Below, piece after piece: positions 1 to 9,601 of a DNA stretch of 34,297 nt (position 1 is the first letter of the stretch; every line of letters starts with the position of its first letter). The stretch comes from Bacteroidales bacterium (GTDB lineage: Bacteria > Bacteroidota > Bacteroidia > Bacteroidales > Bacteroidaceae). The stretch covers positions 1 through 34,297 of the forward strand of contig SUXT01000018.1 in assembly GCA_015060835.1 (NCBI GenBank), in the 5' to 3' direction. Below the pieces are notes generated by a model, which ran no database searches, was not told the DNA's origin, and was given only the letters and a program-made list of their open reading frames with translations. The position numbers and the translations under genes were made by a program.

Positions 1-766
1 ATACTTTGCGCTGTACGATGCGCTGGGCGAGACCTTCGACGATTGCCGATTTTCCTACGCCGGGTTCGCCTATGAGCACGGGGTTGTTCTTCTTGCGGCG
101 GCTTAGTATCTGCGAAATACGTTCAATCTCTTTCTCGCGTCCCACGACGGGGTCGAGCAGTCCCTCTTTGGCTGCTTTGGTCATGTCGAATCCGAAGTTG
201 TCGAGCACGGGTGTGTCGCCGGCAGGCTGTTTCTGCTGGGTTTCGGAGTGTGTGCGGTTGCTGCCGAATGTGTTGCTGTTCTCCTCCTCTTCATCGTCCT
301 CGTCGGTGAAGCCGAAGCCGTCGCGTACATCGGGTTTAATGTGCAGTGTTTCGCGTACATCGGTGTAGGTTACGTTGTTGCCTGCAAGGATGGTTGCGGC
401 TGCGTTGGTCTTCTCTTTTAGGATTGCGAGCAGCAGGTGCTCTGTATCAACTGTGTTGCTTTTTAACATACGTGCTTCGAGTATACAAAAACGTAGGACT
501 TTTGATGCATTTTCGTCGAGAACGACATCGGTGGTCGATTCGAAGTTCTCTTCGCTTTGGGGAAGAAGGTTATTTTCCAGCTCTTCTTTTAATTTCAACA
601 GGTCTACCGACATTGTGCTGAGGATGTTGGCGGCGTTTCCGTCTTTGTCGCGCAACAGGCCCAGCAACAGATGTTGGGGTGTTATACTTTTACAGCGGAG
701 ACGGTCGGCCTCCTCTTTGCTGTATGTGAGTATGCGTGATATGTTTTCTGAAAATTGGTTGTTCAT
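1..766 (-). CDS. clpC: ATP-dependent Clp protease ATPase subunit ClpC (N-terminal part, cut by window edge)
   Basis: This is the first 255 codons of a ClpC-type AAA+ unfoldase, which delivers substrates to the ClpP protease in the cytoplasm. The reverse strand reads from an ATG at 764-766, preceded by AGGAGAAAGAAACT, a Shine-Dalgarno-like stretch that supports this start. Residues 1-150 form the Clp N-domain, a two-repeat substrate/adaptor region containing [11 protein letters not shown] and [12 protein letters not shown]. An acidic linker with a run of Asp/Glu follows. The first AAA+ module then begins, with Walker [10 protein letters not shown] at about residues 233-241. The Walker B motif, M-domain and second ATPase module lie beyond position 1. 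Family assignment is firm. ClpC rather than ClpB is inferred from the short N-domain and the spacing to Walker A. Confidence 0.93.
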   Translation of the reverse strand, partial: MNNQFSENISRILTYSKEEADRLRCKSITPQHLLLGLLRDKDGNAANILSTMSVDLLKLKEELENNLLPQSEENFESTTDVVLDENASKVLRFCILEARMLKSNTVDTEHLLLAILKEKTNAAATILAGNNVTYTDVRETLHIKPDVRDGFGFTDEDDEEEENSNTFGSNRTHSETQQKQPAGDTPVLDNFGFDMTKAAKEGLLDPVVGREKEIERISQILSRRKKNNPVLIGEPGVGKSAIVEGLAQRIVQRKV

Positions 767-1153
767 AGTTTCTTTCTCCTCATTCAATCTTTGTGTGAAC
801 AATGTTTTTATCTCTTGTGTGGACGACAAAATTGTCTTTGTCGGCGCGAAATTACTCTATTGTTTATTGTGATACAACTATTTTTACATAACTTACCTTA
901 CAAAAACCGTGCCAAACTATTAAAAATAGTGATTCATCCCCGAATTGCGTTGGTAGAGTCTTTTAATCCGAGCGGTAGTAGTTTGAAGTATTCATCATCT
1001 CTAAACCAATATGCTTTTCTCTTCATCACTAAAATTTGCCGATAGATTTGAAATTATGTGACTTTGCGGCATAGAACCCCCATCTTAGGTTAATATAATA
1101 AGGAAAATGGCCTTGACACGGTTCGGCTTATACTACCACCGAAATAAACAGTC
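767..1153. other. Intergenic region upstream of clpC
   Basis: This is an AT-rich stretch of about 390 bp without a credible gene. It holds the clpC promoter region on the minus strand: near 849-857 the minus strand reads TAATTTCG, one base off the Bacteroidota -7 box TAnnTTTG. It also holds the 3' end of the accessory operon to the right. I see no strong terminator hairpin. Short open frames here overlap the clpC upstream region in other frames and have no recognisable content. Confidence 0.5.
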
Positions 1154-3631
1154 TTAATCATTTCTCTCGCCATACACTGCGTTTTTATCTATTAACCAGT
1201 TCTCGATTCTCATATAAGCATTATTATAAAATAGAGGAAGTTCTGCCTTGTTGAAATATTTTAAACTCATGTTTGGTGGAATATTAATTTTTTCAATATG
1301 GAAGCAATCAAAGAATGCCATTTTCCCTAGCTTTACTACAGAGTCGGCAAGATATACTTGCTTCAAGCAGCCAAAACTCTCAAATGCGTTTGCTCCTACA
1401 TATGTAATACCATTACTGATAATCAACCTATATGGCATAACACCATACCGTTCACAACCTATCCATTTTGGTTGCCCTTCTCCAAAATACGAATCCCAAT
1501 GATTTGTATAATCAGGCATTGAACCATAACCGGAAATTTCAAGTGTTCCATCGCCATATAAACTCCAGTTCAGACCATTCCCAAATCTCTCACTATGAAG
1601 CATCTTCCCTTTATTCATATTAAAGAAAGTCAAGTTGTTAATTTTAGAATCACGTATAGCAGATATAAAAGCATCAGGTAAATATACGTTTTCAATTTCG
1701 ATGGCATCCTTAAACATCATGGCCACTGTCATAGTTTCCATACCAGCCTTTCCACATCCAATGGGTAAGACATAGAATATCTTGTCGGTATTCCTTTTTG
1801 CAAAATCAATAAAACGTTGAATTGCTGCATGCATTTTTTCAGTGCGATGCTTATGGACTGGAATAGCATATGATTGCCCTTGAAGTCCTTCCGAAACACC
1901 TATTTGGGCGCCAAATGCTTGAACGGCAAATTTAGCGGCAGCAGAATTATGATTTCCTTCAGGATTTGTTCCAAAGACAAAGACCTCATTCTCTTTTAGG
2001 CTTTTAATAGATGATGGTGTACATCTGTTTTTCTCTATATGAGAATGAGTAGGGCTTTTTGCGTTTGTTTTACAATCTGCTAAGTACAACAATCCTTCAG
2101 GCTCTAATTGCCTATTTTTAGGGAAAGAACCAAACAAGTCTGCAAAAGGTTGATAATTTCCCAAACCACGTGAATTATGATCTTCTTTTATCACAAAGAA
2201 AACGCGACGAAAAACATTCTTGAACTCAGGTTCATTGATTACTTCATAAAATAATTCTGCTGTGTGCTTGGGAGGATTACGGAACGCACCACATCCCAAA
2301 GCTCCTAATACCAAGGTCTTTTGTCCATTGCTTGCTGCAATTCTAAAAATGGTTCGTATTTTATTCTTAATACCCAATACAAGATGTGGTGCTATCCTTT
2401 CATTGCCATCAACTGTTATAAGCTCTGGACGGTTCATGCCAGCAACTGCTATCATATTAACTTTCCATGGATGATGTAGCAAACGATAGCCTTCTTCTTC
2501 GTTATCTCTAAATATAGTAACATTTGGAGTAAATACTCCTCCAAAATCCTTATTCAATGGATACGACAAATCAGAACGCTTTATCCCATATTGTTCCGAA
2601 TATGGAGCATATTGATATAAAGAACGATAATAATCAGAGCAACGGAATAAATATTCCTCTTGAGCACCAGCACCACCAAGAACACCTCCGCCAGGATTCC
2701 TTCTACTTGCCATGTTCAATACACATACATCGCTCTCTATTGCGCAGACTTTACGTGCAAACGACAGACAGTCATCATTTACTGCTGCTATTTGTGTATT
2801 ATATCTTTTCGGATATTGATTTTCTAAAATCTCTTCTGAATACAATTTAGTTTGTGCACAGATATTCTTTTCAAGCTTTAATGATACTATACTCCCATCT
2901 GATAATTGATATTTGCCGGCTTTAGCAATTTCAAGTGTTGAAATAAATACCTGTTTACGTAATGCATGTAACAAATCTGGAAGACATTTTTCTTTAGCAT
3001 CTGAAAAGTTTATTTTCCAATCATTGTGATTCCATATGGCTAAATCATCATAAGGGACACATGTATATTTAACATATTCTACTTCCTTTGCGTAATCATG
3101 AGCATAACTATCAGGATACACTATTACATTTCCACCTGACCATTCTCCTTCAAATGCTTTCTTTGATATATATTTAACTGTTTGAGGTACCAAGATTGGC
3201 TTTTTTATAAAGGAGTCTGCAAATGCCCATCGATGAATTGATTCAAGCCCTTCGTTAAGAATAAGTTCATCTAACAGAGAGCAACAAAAGGCGTCTTGCG
3301 CTATCTCTTTTGTCGTTGGAGCTGTTTTAAATGTTCCTGTTTTCCCCATAGGACAACATAACAATGTCATCATATCTTTACTATATAGAACTCCATTGTG
3401 TGATGAGTATATAGGATTATCATCATTAACATATATATTTTCCTGATATCGAAAAATCAGAGATCTATACTCACTGCAATCTACTAATGATGCAGGGAAA
3501 TACACATTTTTTGTAATTTTGTTAAAATTAAAAACATCTGCTGATAGTTTTACTACTCCTTCAGGAATATGTACATCAATCTCAGGCTCTATAATGTCCT
3601 TTAAGATATTATCTATAATTGTAAATTCCAT
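1154..3631 (-). CDS. Fusion protein: BspA-like LRR / microbial-type PARG (DUF2263-like) / VFGTNPEGNH domain / BspA-like LRR
   Basis: This 825-aa protein has at least four parts. Residues about 1-190 look like BspA-type (LRR_5) repeats (for example LDELILNEGLESIHRWAFADS). Residues about 215-485 match bacterial-type poly(ADP-ribose) glycohydrolases (TIGR02452/DUF2263). They carry the family signature NPGGGVLGGAGAQEE at 312-326, whose QEE glutamates are the expected catalytic residues, and GALGCGAF at 443-450. Residues about 547-655 form a second compact domain, with FVFGTNPEGNHNSAAAKFAV and LPIGCGKAG. It resembles small phage and plasmid proteins of unknown role with a GSN..G.HG..AA pattern. 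Residues about 685-790 return to BspA repeats beginning SLYGDGTLEISGYGSMPDY. No signal peptide is visible, so a cytoplasmic location is inferred, unlike exported BspA proteins. The gene starts 54 bp after an unknown 324-aa gene on the same strand. Removal of ADP-ribose from a target is inferred from the PARG motif only. The role of the second domain is unknown. Confidence 0.8.
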   Translation of the reverse strand: MEFTIIDNILKDIIEPEIDVHIPEGVVKLSADVFNFNKITKNVYFPASLVDCSEYRSLIFRYQENIYVNDDNPIYSSHNGVLYSKDMMTLLCCPMGKTGTFKTAPTTKEIAQDAFCCSLLDELILNEGLESIHRWAFADSFIKKPILVPQTVKYISKKAFEGEWSGGNVIVYPDSYAHDYAKEVEYVKYTCVPYDDLAIWNHNDWKINFSDAKEKCLPDLLHALRKQVFISTLEIAKAGKYQLSDGSIVSLKLEKNICAQTKLYSEEILENQYPKRYNTQIAAVNDDCLSFARKVCAIESDVCVLNMASRRNPGGGVLGGAGAQEEYLFRCSDYYRSLYQYAPYSEQYGIKRSDLSYPLNKDFGGVFTPNVTIFRDNEEEGYRLLHHPWKVNMIAVAGMNRPELITVDGNERIAPHLVLGIKNKIRTIFRIAASNGQKTLVLGALGCGAFRNPPKHTAELFYEVINEPEFKNVFRRVFFVIKEDHNSRGLGNYQPFADLFGSFPKNRQLEPEGLLYLADCKTNAKSPTHSHIEKNRCTPSSIKSLKENEVFVFGTNPEGNHNSAAAKFAVQAFGAQIGVSEGLQGQSYAIPVHKHRTEKMHAAIQRFIDFAKRNTDKIFYVLPIGCGKAGMETMTVAMMFKDAIEIENVYLPDAFISAIRDSKINNLTFFNMNKGKMLHSERFGNGLNWSLYGDGTLEISGYGSMPDYTNHWDSYFGEGQPKWIGCERYGVMPYRLIISNGITYVGANAFESFGCLKQVYLADSVVKLGKMAFFDCFHIEKINIPPNMSLKYFNKAELPLFYNNAYMRIENWLIDKNAVYGERND

Positions 3632-3685
3632 AAATTCATTCTATGTTTGAGTTAGTGTTCGAAATACTATCCAGCACCTAAAAAG

Positions 3686-4660
3686 TTAATTATATTTACT
3701 TAATACTTCTTGAGATAATCTAACAATCCACATTTCATCATCATCTGCAAAATGTTCAAGAATACCTTTAACCTTTTCATTGAATGGAAGCGTAGCTGCA
3801 TGGCGAAGGACTTTTTCAAATTCGTCATCTTCAGTAACCTCTAAAATTTCAATCAAATCATCTAATGACAAGCATTCAATAACTTCTTGAGGATTGTGCC
3901 AATACCACAGACCATATAAACCCAATTGGATATCAAGCATCTTATCAGATGTTTCTTCTATTTTATCTGCTTCCCAAGAACTAATAATGTCATAATATCT
4001 ACTATCAGGAAAATTATACCAAAAGTCAGCTAATCTCCTTGTTCCTAAATCAGGAATCCATTCTTTGAGTAATGAATAGTCCGAATAAATTCTAAGATAC
4101 TCTCTAATAAAAGAATCCACGACTTGTGTGTACGATAAAGATAAAGTAATCTCACTACTGTTTGGATACCCGCGCCTGTTGCTCCATCTAATTCCACACC
4201 CAGACAAAGAGCATTTTATGATTTTGTTATAAAAATCTTTTTGATTATCTGGGGTTATGTTTCTCGTAAAATATTTATCAAATACCTCTTTTGAAATAAT
4301 TGGAGCGACTTTACGATCAATCAAGTCTACGAAATACAAATTTAGAAAATGTTCCATAGAATTCTGAGATTGACCTTGAGGCAGATAGCGCACGAGATAG
4401 TCTGCACAATAAAAACATCTTGCTGAATATCTAACCCAATTAGCAGAGCCGTAGGTATTATAGCAACTATCACGAGCATAAGCCTCAATCAACTCTCTCA
4501 ATTCATCATACTCCTCCGAAGAATGTTCTATGCCTTTTTGTCTTTCTAATTCTTCAACAAGTTCATCAAAATACTTATATAAGTATCTATCACCGGATGA
4601 ATTAGATATTCTTTTTCGGATTTTTGATATGCGAGCAATTAAATCCATATTATCGTTCAT
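3686..4660 (-). CDS. Hypothetical protein of an accessory operon (324 aa)
   Basis: I do not recognise this protein. It has no signal peptide or membrane segment and looks mainly alpha-helical. The N-terminal 60 residues are charged (ISKIRKRISNSS, DELVEELERQKG). A middle part is rich in Tyr, Trp and Cys (about 65-110 and 155-170). The C-terminal 90 residues are acidic helices (LSLDDLIEILEVTEDDEFEKV) that could be a HEAT-like or scaffold end. It sits between the nonsense-bearing nucleotidyltransferase gene (52 bp upstream) and the PARG fusion gene (54 bp downstream), all on one strand, so co-transcription is likely. Its AT-rich codon use matches the fusion gene and differs from clpC and gyrA, which suggests joint acquisition. 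A partner, sensor or effector of the PARG protein is possible, but nothing in the sequence shows which. Confidence 0.72.
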   Translation of the reverse strand: MNDNMDLIARISKIRKRISNSSGDRYLYKYFDELVEELERQKGIEHSSEEYDELRELIEAYARDSCYNTYGSANWVRYSARCFYCADYLVRYLPQGQSQNSMEHFLNLYFVDLIDRKVAPIISKEVFDKYFTRNITPDNQKDFYNKIIKCSLSGCGIRWSNRRGYPNSSEITLSLSYTQVVDSFIREYLRIYSDYSLLKEWIPDLGTRRLADFWYNFPDSRYYDIISSWEADKIEETSDKMLDIQLGLYGLWYWHNPQEVIECLSLDDLIEILEVTEDDEFEKVLRHAATLPFNEKVKGILEHFADDDEMWIVRLSQEVLSKYN

Positions 4661-4712
4661 TTTTATTATACATCGTTGAATCGGATATAGAATCCAAGAT
4701 TTGTTCTTATTC

Positions 4713-5057
4713 TTATTTGGCTATTACTTGATTTATTGAAAAGTCAGTCCAAATTTTTCTCTCATATATCAACATCTTGTCATGATTAACACTTTCTGCC
4801 GCAAAAGGAAGAAGCCCCTCGTCTTCTACCACATCAACCCGTCTGTACAACAATTTATTTAGCGAACACATAATGCGGGAAATTGTGAACAAAGTTATCT
4901 GTTTGTCCTTTGTGTACTGCACCAAGATGTCTACATCACAGTCTTCCATCTCCTCCCCGCGAGAATATGAACCAAAAAGCCATGCCTTATTTACGGGCTA
5001 ACTTGCCAGAAACGTTTGGATTTTAGGAATCATCTCCTTTACGCGATTGCTAAGCAT
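4713..5057 (-). pseudogene. MNT-type minimal nucleotidyltransferase with an in-frame TAG at codon 20
   Basis: The frame from an ATG at 5055-5057, with AAAGGAAGAAGT just upstream as a ribosome site, encodes 114 residues of a MNT-type nucleotidyltransferase. These proteins are usually antitoxins paired with HEPN toxins. The nucleotidyltransferase motif is present: AWLFGSYSRGE at 25-35, then D41 and D43 of the metal-binding pair (DCDVDILV), then YRRVDVVED. Codon 20 is TAG (complement of 4998-5000), in the context FLAS-stop-PVNKAWLF. A CAG-to-TAG change would restore the usual Gln-Pro seen in relatives I remember. The next in-frame ATG (codon 37) lies after the GS motif, so a reinitiated product would lack the active site. 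No HEPN partner is recognisable next to it; the following gene is the unknown 324-aa protein. Either a recent pseudogene or a sequencing error. Confidence 0.8.
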
Positions 5058-5085
5058 ACTTCTTCCTTTTTACTACCTTCTGCCG

Positions 5086-5117
5086 CAAAAATACGCTTTT
5101 TCTTCTGAAAGAACAAA
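5086..5117 (-). promoter_or_regulatory. Bacteroidota-type promoter of the nucleotidyltransferase/PARG operon
   Basis: On the minus strand TTTG (complement of 5114-5117) is followed after exactly 20 bp by TATTTTTG (complement of 5086-5093). This fits the Bacteroidota consensus TTTG, 19-21 bp, TAnnTTTG. Transcription would begin near 5080, about 25 nt before the ATG at 5057. It is the only strong promoter seen ahead of the three co-directional genes. Confidence 0.75.
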
Positions 5118-5420
5118 CAATGCAAGTCTTTTATTGGAAAATCATCCAGATTACAGATATGGAGTTTTATAAACCTGTTCTTGCAGTATTTCAACCCCAA
5201 TATTTCATTAGGTACCAATAGTCTTGCCATAAAAAAATAGTTGCAGAGTATGCAATTTTGACATACTTTTTATTGCTGAGTGTGTCATGTGTGGCGTGGA
5301 TACATCGTTTTTTTTGAGGTTGTTGTAACCTTTTTTAACCATTTGTTGTAAATTGTTTGTTTTCAACGCGAAGTGTTATTTTGTGGTGTATGTTCGCAAT
5401 TTATAAAATATGTTTTTTTC

Positions 5421-5451
5421 TTGCCTGTTTCGCTAAAATTGTGTAATTTAG
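5421..5451 (+). promoter_or_regulatory. Candidate gyrA promoter
   Basis: TTG at 5421-5423 and TAATTTAG at 5444-5451 are separated by 20 bp. The -7 box differs from TAnnTTTG at one base. It lies in the 290-bp AT-rich gap before gyrA and would give a leader of roughly 65 nt. The rest of the gap (5231-5420) shows no gene. Confidence 0.5.
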
Positions 5452-5523
5452 CACGTTTTTATGCGGGTATGAGTGATTTAAAAAAATATCCGCAATTGAA
5501 TTTTAATTATATTTTTAATATAA

Positions 5524-8031
5524 ATGATTGATAACGACAGAATTATAAAAATTAATATTGAGGAGGAAATGCGCTCCTCTTATATTGATTACTCGATGTC
5601 GGTAATTGTTGCCCGTGCATTACCCGATGTCCGTGACGGATTGAAACCTGTTCATCGCCGTATTCTTTACGGTATGATGGAGCTTGGAAATACATCTGAC
5701 AAACCCTACAAGAAGTCGGCACGTACGGTCGGTGATGTGCTCGGTAAGTATCACCCTCATGGCGATTCATCAGTATATATGGCTCTTGTACGTATGGCTC
5801 AAAGTTGGGTTATGCGTTACCCGCTTATCGACGGACAGGGTAACTTCGGTTCTATCGATGGCGATTCGCCTGCTGCAATGCGTTACACCGAGGCTCGTCT
5901 GCGCAAGATAGGTGAGGATATGGCGGAGGATCTCTACAAGGAGACAGTGGATTTTGTTCCCAACTACGACAACGTGGAGATGGAGCCTACTGTTATGCCT
6001 ACACGTATCCCCAACCTTTTGATAAATGGTTCGTCGGGTATTGCCGTTGGTATGGCAACAAATATCCCCACGCACAACCTCAGCGAGGTTATTGATGCTT
6101 GTGTTGCATACATCGAGGATCCTGAAATCGACACAGCCGGATTGATGCAGTATGTAAAGGCTCCCGATTTCCCCACCGGCTGCGACATATACGGACTCTC
6201 AGGTGTTCGCGATGCATATGAGACAGGTCGAGGCAGAGTGGTGATGCGTGCAGTGTGCGAAATTGAGCCCGGCGACTACCACGATAAGATTATTGTTACC
6301 GCTATTCCCTATAATGTAAATAAGGAGGAACTTATAAAGGATATTGCCGCAATGGTCAACGAAAAGAAGATTGAGGGTATATCCAATATCAACGACGAGT
6401 CGGACCAGTCGGGTATGCGCATCGTTATTGATGTTAAGCGCGACGCTAATGCCAATGTCCTTATAAACAAACTGTACAAGATGAGTGCATTGCAGACATC
6501 TTTCAGTGTAAACTGCATTGCGCTTGTTCATGGCCGTCCCCGTCTGCTTACACTTAAGGATTGCATAAGCAACTTCATCGAGCATCGTCACGAGGTTGTA
6601 ATCCGTCGTACAAAATATGACCTTCGCAAAGCCGAGGAGCGCGCTCATATTCTCGAAGGACTTATAATTGCTTCGGACAACATCGACGAAGTGGTGCGTA
6701 TCATTCGTGCTGCAAAATCTCCTGCCGAAGCTAAACTCGGACTTATCGAGCGCTTCTCGCTCAGCGAGATTCAGGCAAATGCCATTGTGGAGATGCGTCT
6801 GCGCCAGCTTACCGGTCTTATGCAGGAGCAGTTGCATGCCGAATTTGATGAGATTCAGAAGAGAATCGAATATTACAAGGAGATACTCGCGAACGATGAA
6901 CTTTGTATGAAGGTCATCAAGGATGAACTTATCGAGATTAAGGAGAAGTATGGCGATGAGCGCCGTTGCCGCATCGAGTACAGCGCATCGGAGGACTTCA
7001 ACCCCGAAGACTTCTACGCCGACGACGAGATGGTTATCACAATTTCGCATCTCGGATACATCAAGCGTACTCCTCTTGCCGAATATCGTGCACAGCACAG
7101 AGGCGGCGTAGGTTCGCGCGGCAGCGATACACGCGACTCGGACTTCATAGAGCATATCTACACTGCCACAATGCACAATACGATGATGTTCTTCACACAG
7201 CGTGGACGTTGCTACTGGCTGAAGGTGTACGAACTCCCCGAGGGCAACAAGAACTCAAAGGGACGCGCAATACAGAATCTGCTAAACATCGACGCGGAGG
7301 ATTCGCTCAACGCAATCGTGCGCGTGAAGACTCTTGCCGACAGCAACTTCATAAACAGCCACAACCTTATCTTCTGTACCAAGCAGGGTGTTATAAAGAA
7401 GACAAGCCTCGAACAGTATTCTCGTCCGCGTGCAAACGGTATAAACGCCATCACCATCCGCGAGGACGACAGAGTAATCTCGGTTGCTCTCACCGACGGC
7501 GACAGCGACATCGTACTCGCTAACCGCAAGGGCCGCGCCGTAAGATTCAACGAAAAGACTGTGCGCCCCATGGGACGAACAGCTACAGGTGTGCGTGGTA
7601 TGGCACTCGACGAGGGCGATGAGATTGTAGGTATGGTAGTGCTCAACAAGGAGGTTGACAAGAACATCCTTGTGCTCTCGGAGCAGGGCTACGGAAAGCG
7701 CTCTTTGAGCAGTGAATATCCTACAGTAAACCGTGGTTGCAAGGGTGTGAAGACAATAAACATCACTGAAAAGACCGGTGCACTCATTGCTATCATGGGC
7801 GTAACCAACGAGAACGACCTTATGGTAATCAACAAGTCGGGCATTGCCATACGTACAGCCGTAGAGCAGATTCCTGTAATAGGACGTGCAACACAGGGCG
7901 TGCGCATCATCGACCTCAAGAAGAAGAACGACACCATCAGTTCTGTATGTAAGGTAAGCCATGAGGTTGAAAATGAGAATGAGAACACCGATGATGTAAT
8001 AACAACAGAGGAGATACCTACAAACGAATAA
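5524..8031 (+). CDS. gyrA: DNA gyrase subunit A
   Basis: This 835-aa protein is the breakage-reunion subunit of gyrase, which introduces negative supercoils with GyrB. The N-terminal winged-helix/tower part (about 8-490) contains the catalytic Tyr121 in AAMRYTEAR. The quinolone-determining region reads [17 protein letters not shown]: Ser82 aligns with E. coli Ser83, and Met86 occupies the place of E. coli Asp87. The C-terminal beta-pinwheel has a degenerate GyrA box, QHRGGVG at 524-530 (consensus QRRGGKG). Full length and the GyrA box favour GyrA over ParC. The last 20 residues are acidic ([15 protein letters not shown]). No Shine-Dalgarno site is present; the start sits in an A/T-rich context usual for the phylum. 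A TPR gene follows after 25 bp. Confidence 0.95.
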   Translation: MIDNDRIIKINIEEEMRSSYIDYSMSVIVARALPDVRDGLKPVHRRILYGMMELGNTSDKPYKKSARTVGDVLGKYHPHGDSSVYMALVRMAQSWVMRYPLIDGQGNFGSIDGDSPAAMRYTEARLRKIGEDMAEDLYKETVDFVPNYDNVEMEPTVMPTRIPNLLINGSSGIAVGMATNIPTHNLSEVIDACVAYIEDPEIDTAGLMQYVKAPDFPTGCDIYGLSGVRDAYETGRGRVVMRAVCEIEPGDYHDKIIVTAIPYNVNKEELIKDIAAMVNEKKIEGISNINDESDQSGMRIVIDVKRDANANVLINKLYKMSALQTSFSVNCIALVHGRPRLLTLKDCISNFIEHRHEVVIRRTKYDLRKAEERAHILEGLIIASDNIDEVVRIIRAAKSPAEAKLGLIERFSLSEIQANAIVEMRLRQLTGLMQEQLHAEFDEIQKRIEYYKEILANDELCMKVIKDELIEIKEKYGDERRCRIEYSASEDFNPEDFYADDEMVITISHLGYIKRTPLAEYRAQHRGGVGSRGSDTRDSDFIEHIYTATMHNTMMFFTQRGRCYWLKVYELPEGNKNSKGRAIQNLLNIDAEDSLNAIVRVKTLADSNFINSHNLIFCTKQGVIKKTSLEQYSRPRANGINAITIREDDRVISVALTDGDSDIVLANRKGRAVRFNEKTVRPMGRTATGVRGMALDEGDEIVGMVVLNKEVDKNILVLSEQGYGKRSLSSEYPTVNRGCKGVKTINITEKTGALIAIMGVTNENDLMVINKSGIAIRTAVEQIPVIGRATQGVRIIDLKKKNDTISSVCKVSHEVENENENTDDVITTEEIPTNE

Positions 8032-8056
8032 AATAATCCAATTAAAATCTTTTAAT

Positions 8057-9328
8057 ATGAAAAAGTTAGTTTTATCTTTCGCAATGGTTCTTGCTGCAAG
8101 CATGGTTTCAGGACAGCAGCTTACAAAAGAACAGATTAAGGCGCAGAAAAAGGAGCAGAAGGCTCTTATGACTAAGGCAAAAGAGGCCGACAAGGCTATT
8201 GTTGCCGGTGATCATGCAGGTGCACTCAACACTATTCAGGATGCACTCAAAAGTCCTCTGACCAACACTAATGCATACGTATGGTATGTAGCTTGCAAGG
8301 CTAAGAAAGGTCTCATCGACGCTGAGAACTACAAGCGTGCACAGGGACAGCAGTTCAATGCAGAGCAGCTCTACAACTCGGCATACGATATTTTCGACTA
8401 CCTCATCAAGTGCGATGAGTATGACAAAGCTCCCAACGCAAAGGGCAAGGTTGCTCCCAAATATTCTATGGAGATTGTTCAGATGATGTATGAGAACCGC
8501 AACCAGTTGTTCAATGGCGGTGCATACTTCTACAATGCAGAGAAGTACGATGACGCGTTCAAGCAGTTCGATATGTTCATCAAGACAAGCACACTTGAGC
8601 CTCTTGACACTATCCCCGCTGTAAAGGATAAGGAACTCAACGCAAACGCTGCTTACTATGCTGCACTCTGCGGTATGCAGACTGAGAACTACAAGAATGT
8701 ACTTGCACACATCGACCTCGCAATGGAGGAGCCCAGCTTCAAGGAGAATGCAATGAAGTATAAGGCTATGTCGCAGGCCAATGTTGGTGACTCTGTAGCA
8801 TGGATTCAGACATTGAAGCAGGGTGCAAAAACATTCCCCGCAAATCCCTACTTCTATCAGTGTCTTATTGCATACTATCAGTTGAAGAACCAGCCTGAGC
8901 AGATGACTAAATTTGCTGACGAAATGATTGCTTCTGACCCCGAAAATCCCTTGTTCTTCTTCGTTAAGGGTATGGTGCTTCAGGAGAGCGGCAAGACAGC
9001 CGATGCTGTTGCATGGTACAAGAAGACATTGGAGAAGGATCCCAACTACGAAGGTGCTCTTGCCAACCTCGGTATCTGCTACACTGCACTTGCTCAGGAG
9101 TACAGCCAGAAGAATGCAAGCACAAATATCAAGGACAAGGCAAAGATTGCTAAGGACAAGGAGATTATCAACGGTTACTTCAAAGAGGCTCTTCCCCTCT
9201 ATGAGAAACTTCGCAAGCTTCAGCCTACAAAGACTGAGTTGTGGATAACAGGTCTTTCAAACTGCTACTACAACCTCAACATGGACAAAGAGCTCAAGGA
9301 GATTGAGAAGTATCTTCCCAAAGAATAA
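8057..9328 (+). CDS. Exported tetratricopeptide-repeat protein
   Basis: This 423-aa protein has a clear signal peptide (MKKLVLSFAMVLAASMVSGQ, cleavage near residue 20) followed by helical repeats. TPR-like units are visible at about 45-75, 160-225 and 285-345, the last with PLFFFVKGMVLQESGKTADA and NYEGALANLGICYTAL. Many Lys, Tyr and Ala residues fit a soluble periplasmic scaffold. It lies 25 bp after gyrA on the same strand and ends at a strong bidirectional terminator, so it is probably co-transcribed with gyrA. I believe a TPR gene after gyrA is common in Bacteroidales, but no gyrase-related function follows from the sequence. The exact role is unknown. Confidence 0.85.
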   Translation: MKKLVLSFAMVLAASMVSGQQLTKEQIKAQKKEQKALMTKAKEADKAIVAGDHAGALNTIQDALKSPLTNTNAYVWYVACKAKKGLIDAENYKRAQGQQFNAEQLYNSAYDIFDYLIKCDEYDKAPNAKGKVAPKYSMEIVQMMYENRNQLFNGGAYFYNAEKYDDAFKQFDMFIKTSTLEPLDTIPAVKDKELNANAAYYAALCGMQTENYKNVLAHIDLAMEEPSFKENAMKYKAMSQANVGDSVAWIQTLKQGAKTFPANPYFYQCLIAYYQLKNQPEQMTKFADEMIASDPENPLFFFVKGMVLQESGKTADAVAWYKKTLEKDPNYEGALANLGICYTALAQEYSQKNASTNIKDKAKIAKDKEIINGYFKEALPLYEKLRKLQPTKTELWITGLSNCYYNLNMDKELKEIEKYLPKE

Positions 9329-9346
9329 TTTTTGAGAATCTATAGT

Positions 9347-9388
9347 AAAAAATGGTGCAATCCTTTCTTAGGGTTGCACCATTTTTTT
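9347..9388. terminator. Bidirectional intrinsic terminator
   Basis: GGTGCAATCC at 9354-9363 pairs with GGGTTGCACC at 9371-9380 (one G-T pair) around a 7-nt loop. An A-tract lies on the left and a T-tract on the right, so the hairpin can end transcription of the TPR gene from the left and of the DUF4251-like gene from the right. Confidence 0.9.
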
Positions 9389-9400
9389 GAATTTAGGTCG

Positions 9401-9601
9401 TTATGGTCTGAACGATGGCGGCCTTGTACCTCCGCCCGGTGGCGGATTGCCGAATGGCGGTCGGGGAGGGCGCCCTGCGGGCGGTCCCCACATGGGCGGT
9501 CGCGCAGGAGGGGGTGGTGGTATCGGTCTGATCATTGGCGGACGGTAGGGGGGCCACGGACGCGTTGGATATATGCCTGTAGGCAGTGCAATATCTGTCA
9601 G
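9401..9601 (-). other. In-frame proline-rich extension after the TGA of the DUF4251-like gene
   Basis: After the TGA of the neighbouring gene (complement of 9602-9604) the same frame stays open for 66 codons to a TAA at 9401-9403. The extension reads LTDIALPTGIYPTRPWPP and then runs such as PIPPPPPARPPMWGPP and PPFGNPPPGGG. Pro- and Gly-rich low complexity is unlikely in random non-coding DNA, so this was probably coding. A TGG-to-TGA change would join it to the upstream protein. It ends just before the bidirectional terminator, which also suggests that the transcript covers it. Confidence 0.6.

Noticed and set aside
5039-5230. Open frame of 63 codons on the minus strand upstream of the nucleotidyltransferase gene
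   Set aside because: It overlaps the consensus promoter at 5086-5117 and the start of the nucleotidyltransferase gene in another frame, and has no recognisable content.
5764-5784. Met86 in GyrA at the place of E. coli Asp87 as a quinolone-resistance mutation
   Set aside because: This position varies naturally between phyla, and Ser82 is wild-type; without close relatives it cannot be called resistance.
6199-7176. Long antisense frame under gyrA (325 codons)
   Set aside because: gyrA on the other strand is unambiguous; the antisense frame is a shadow of its codon pattern.
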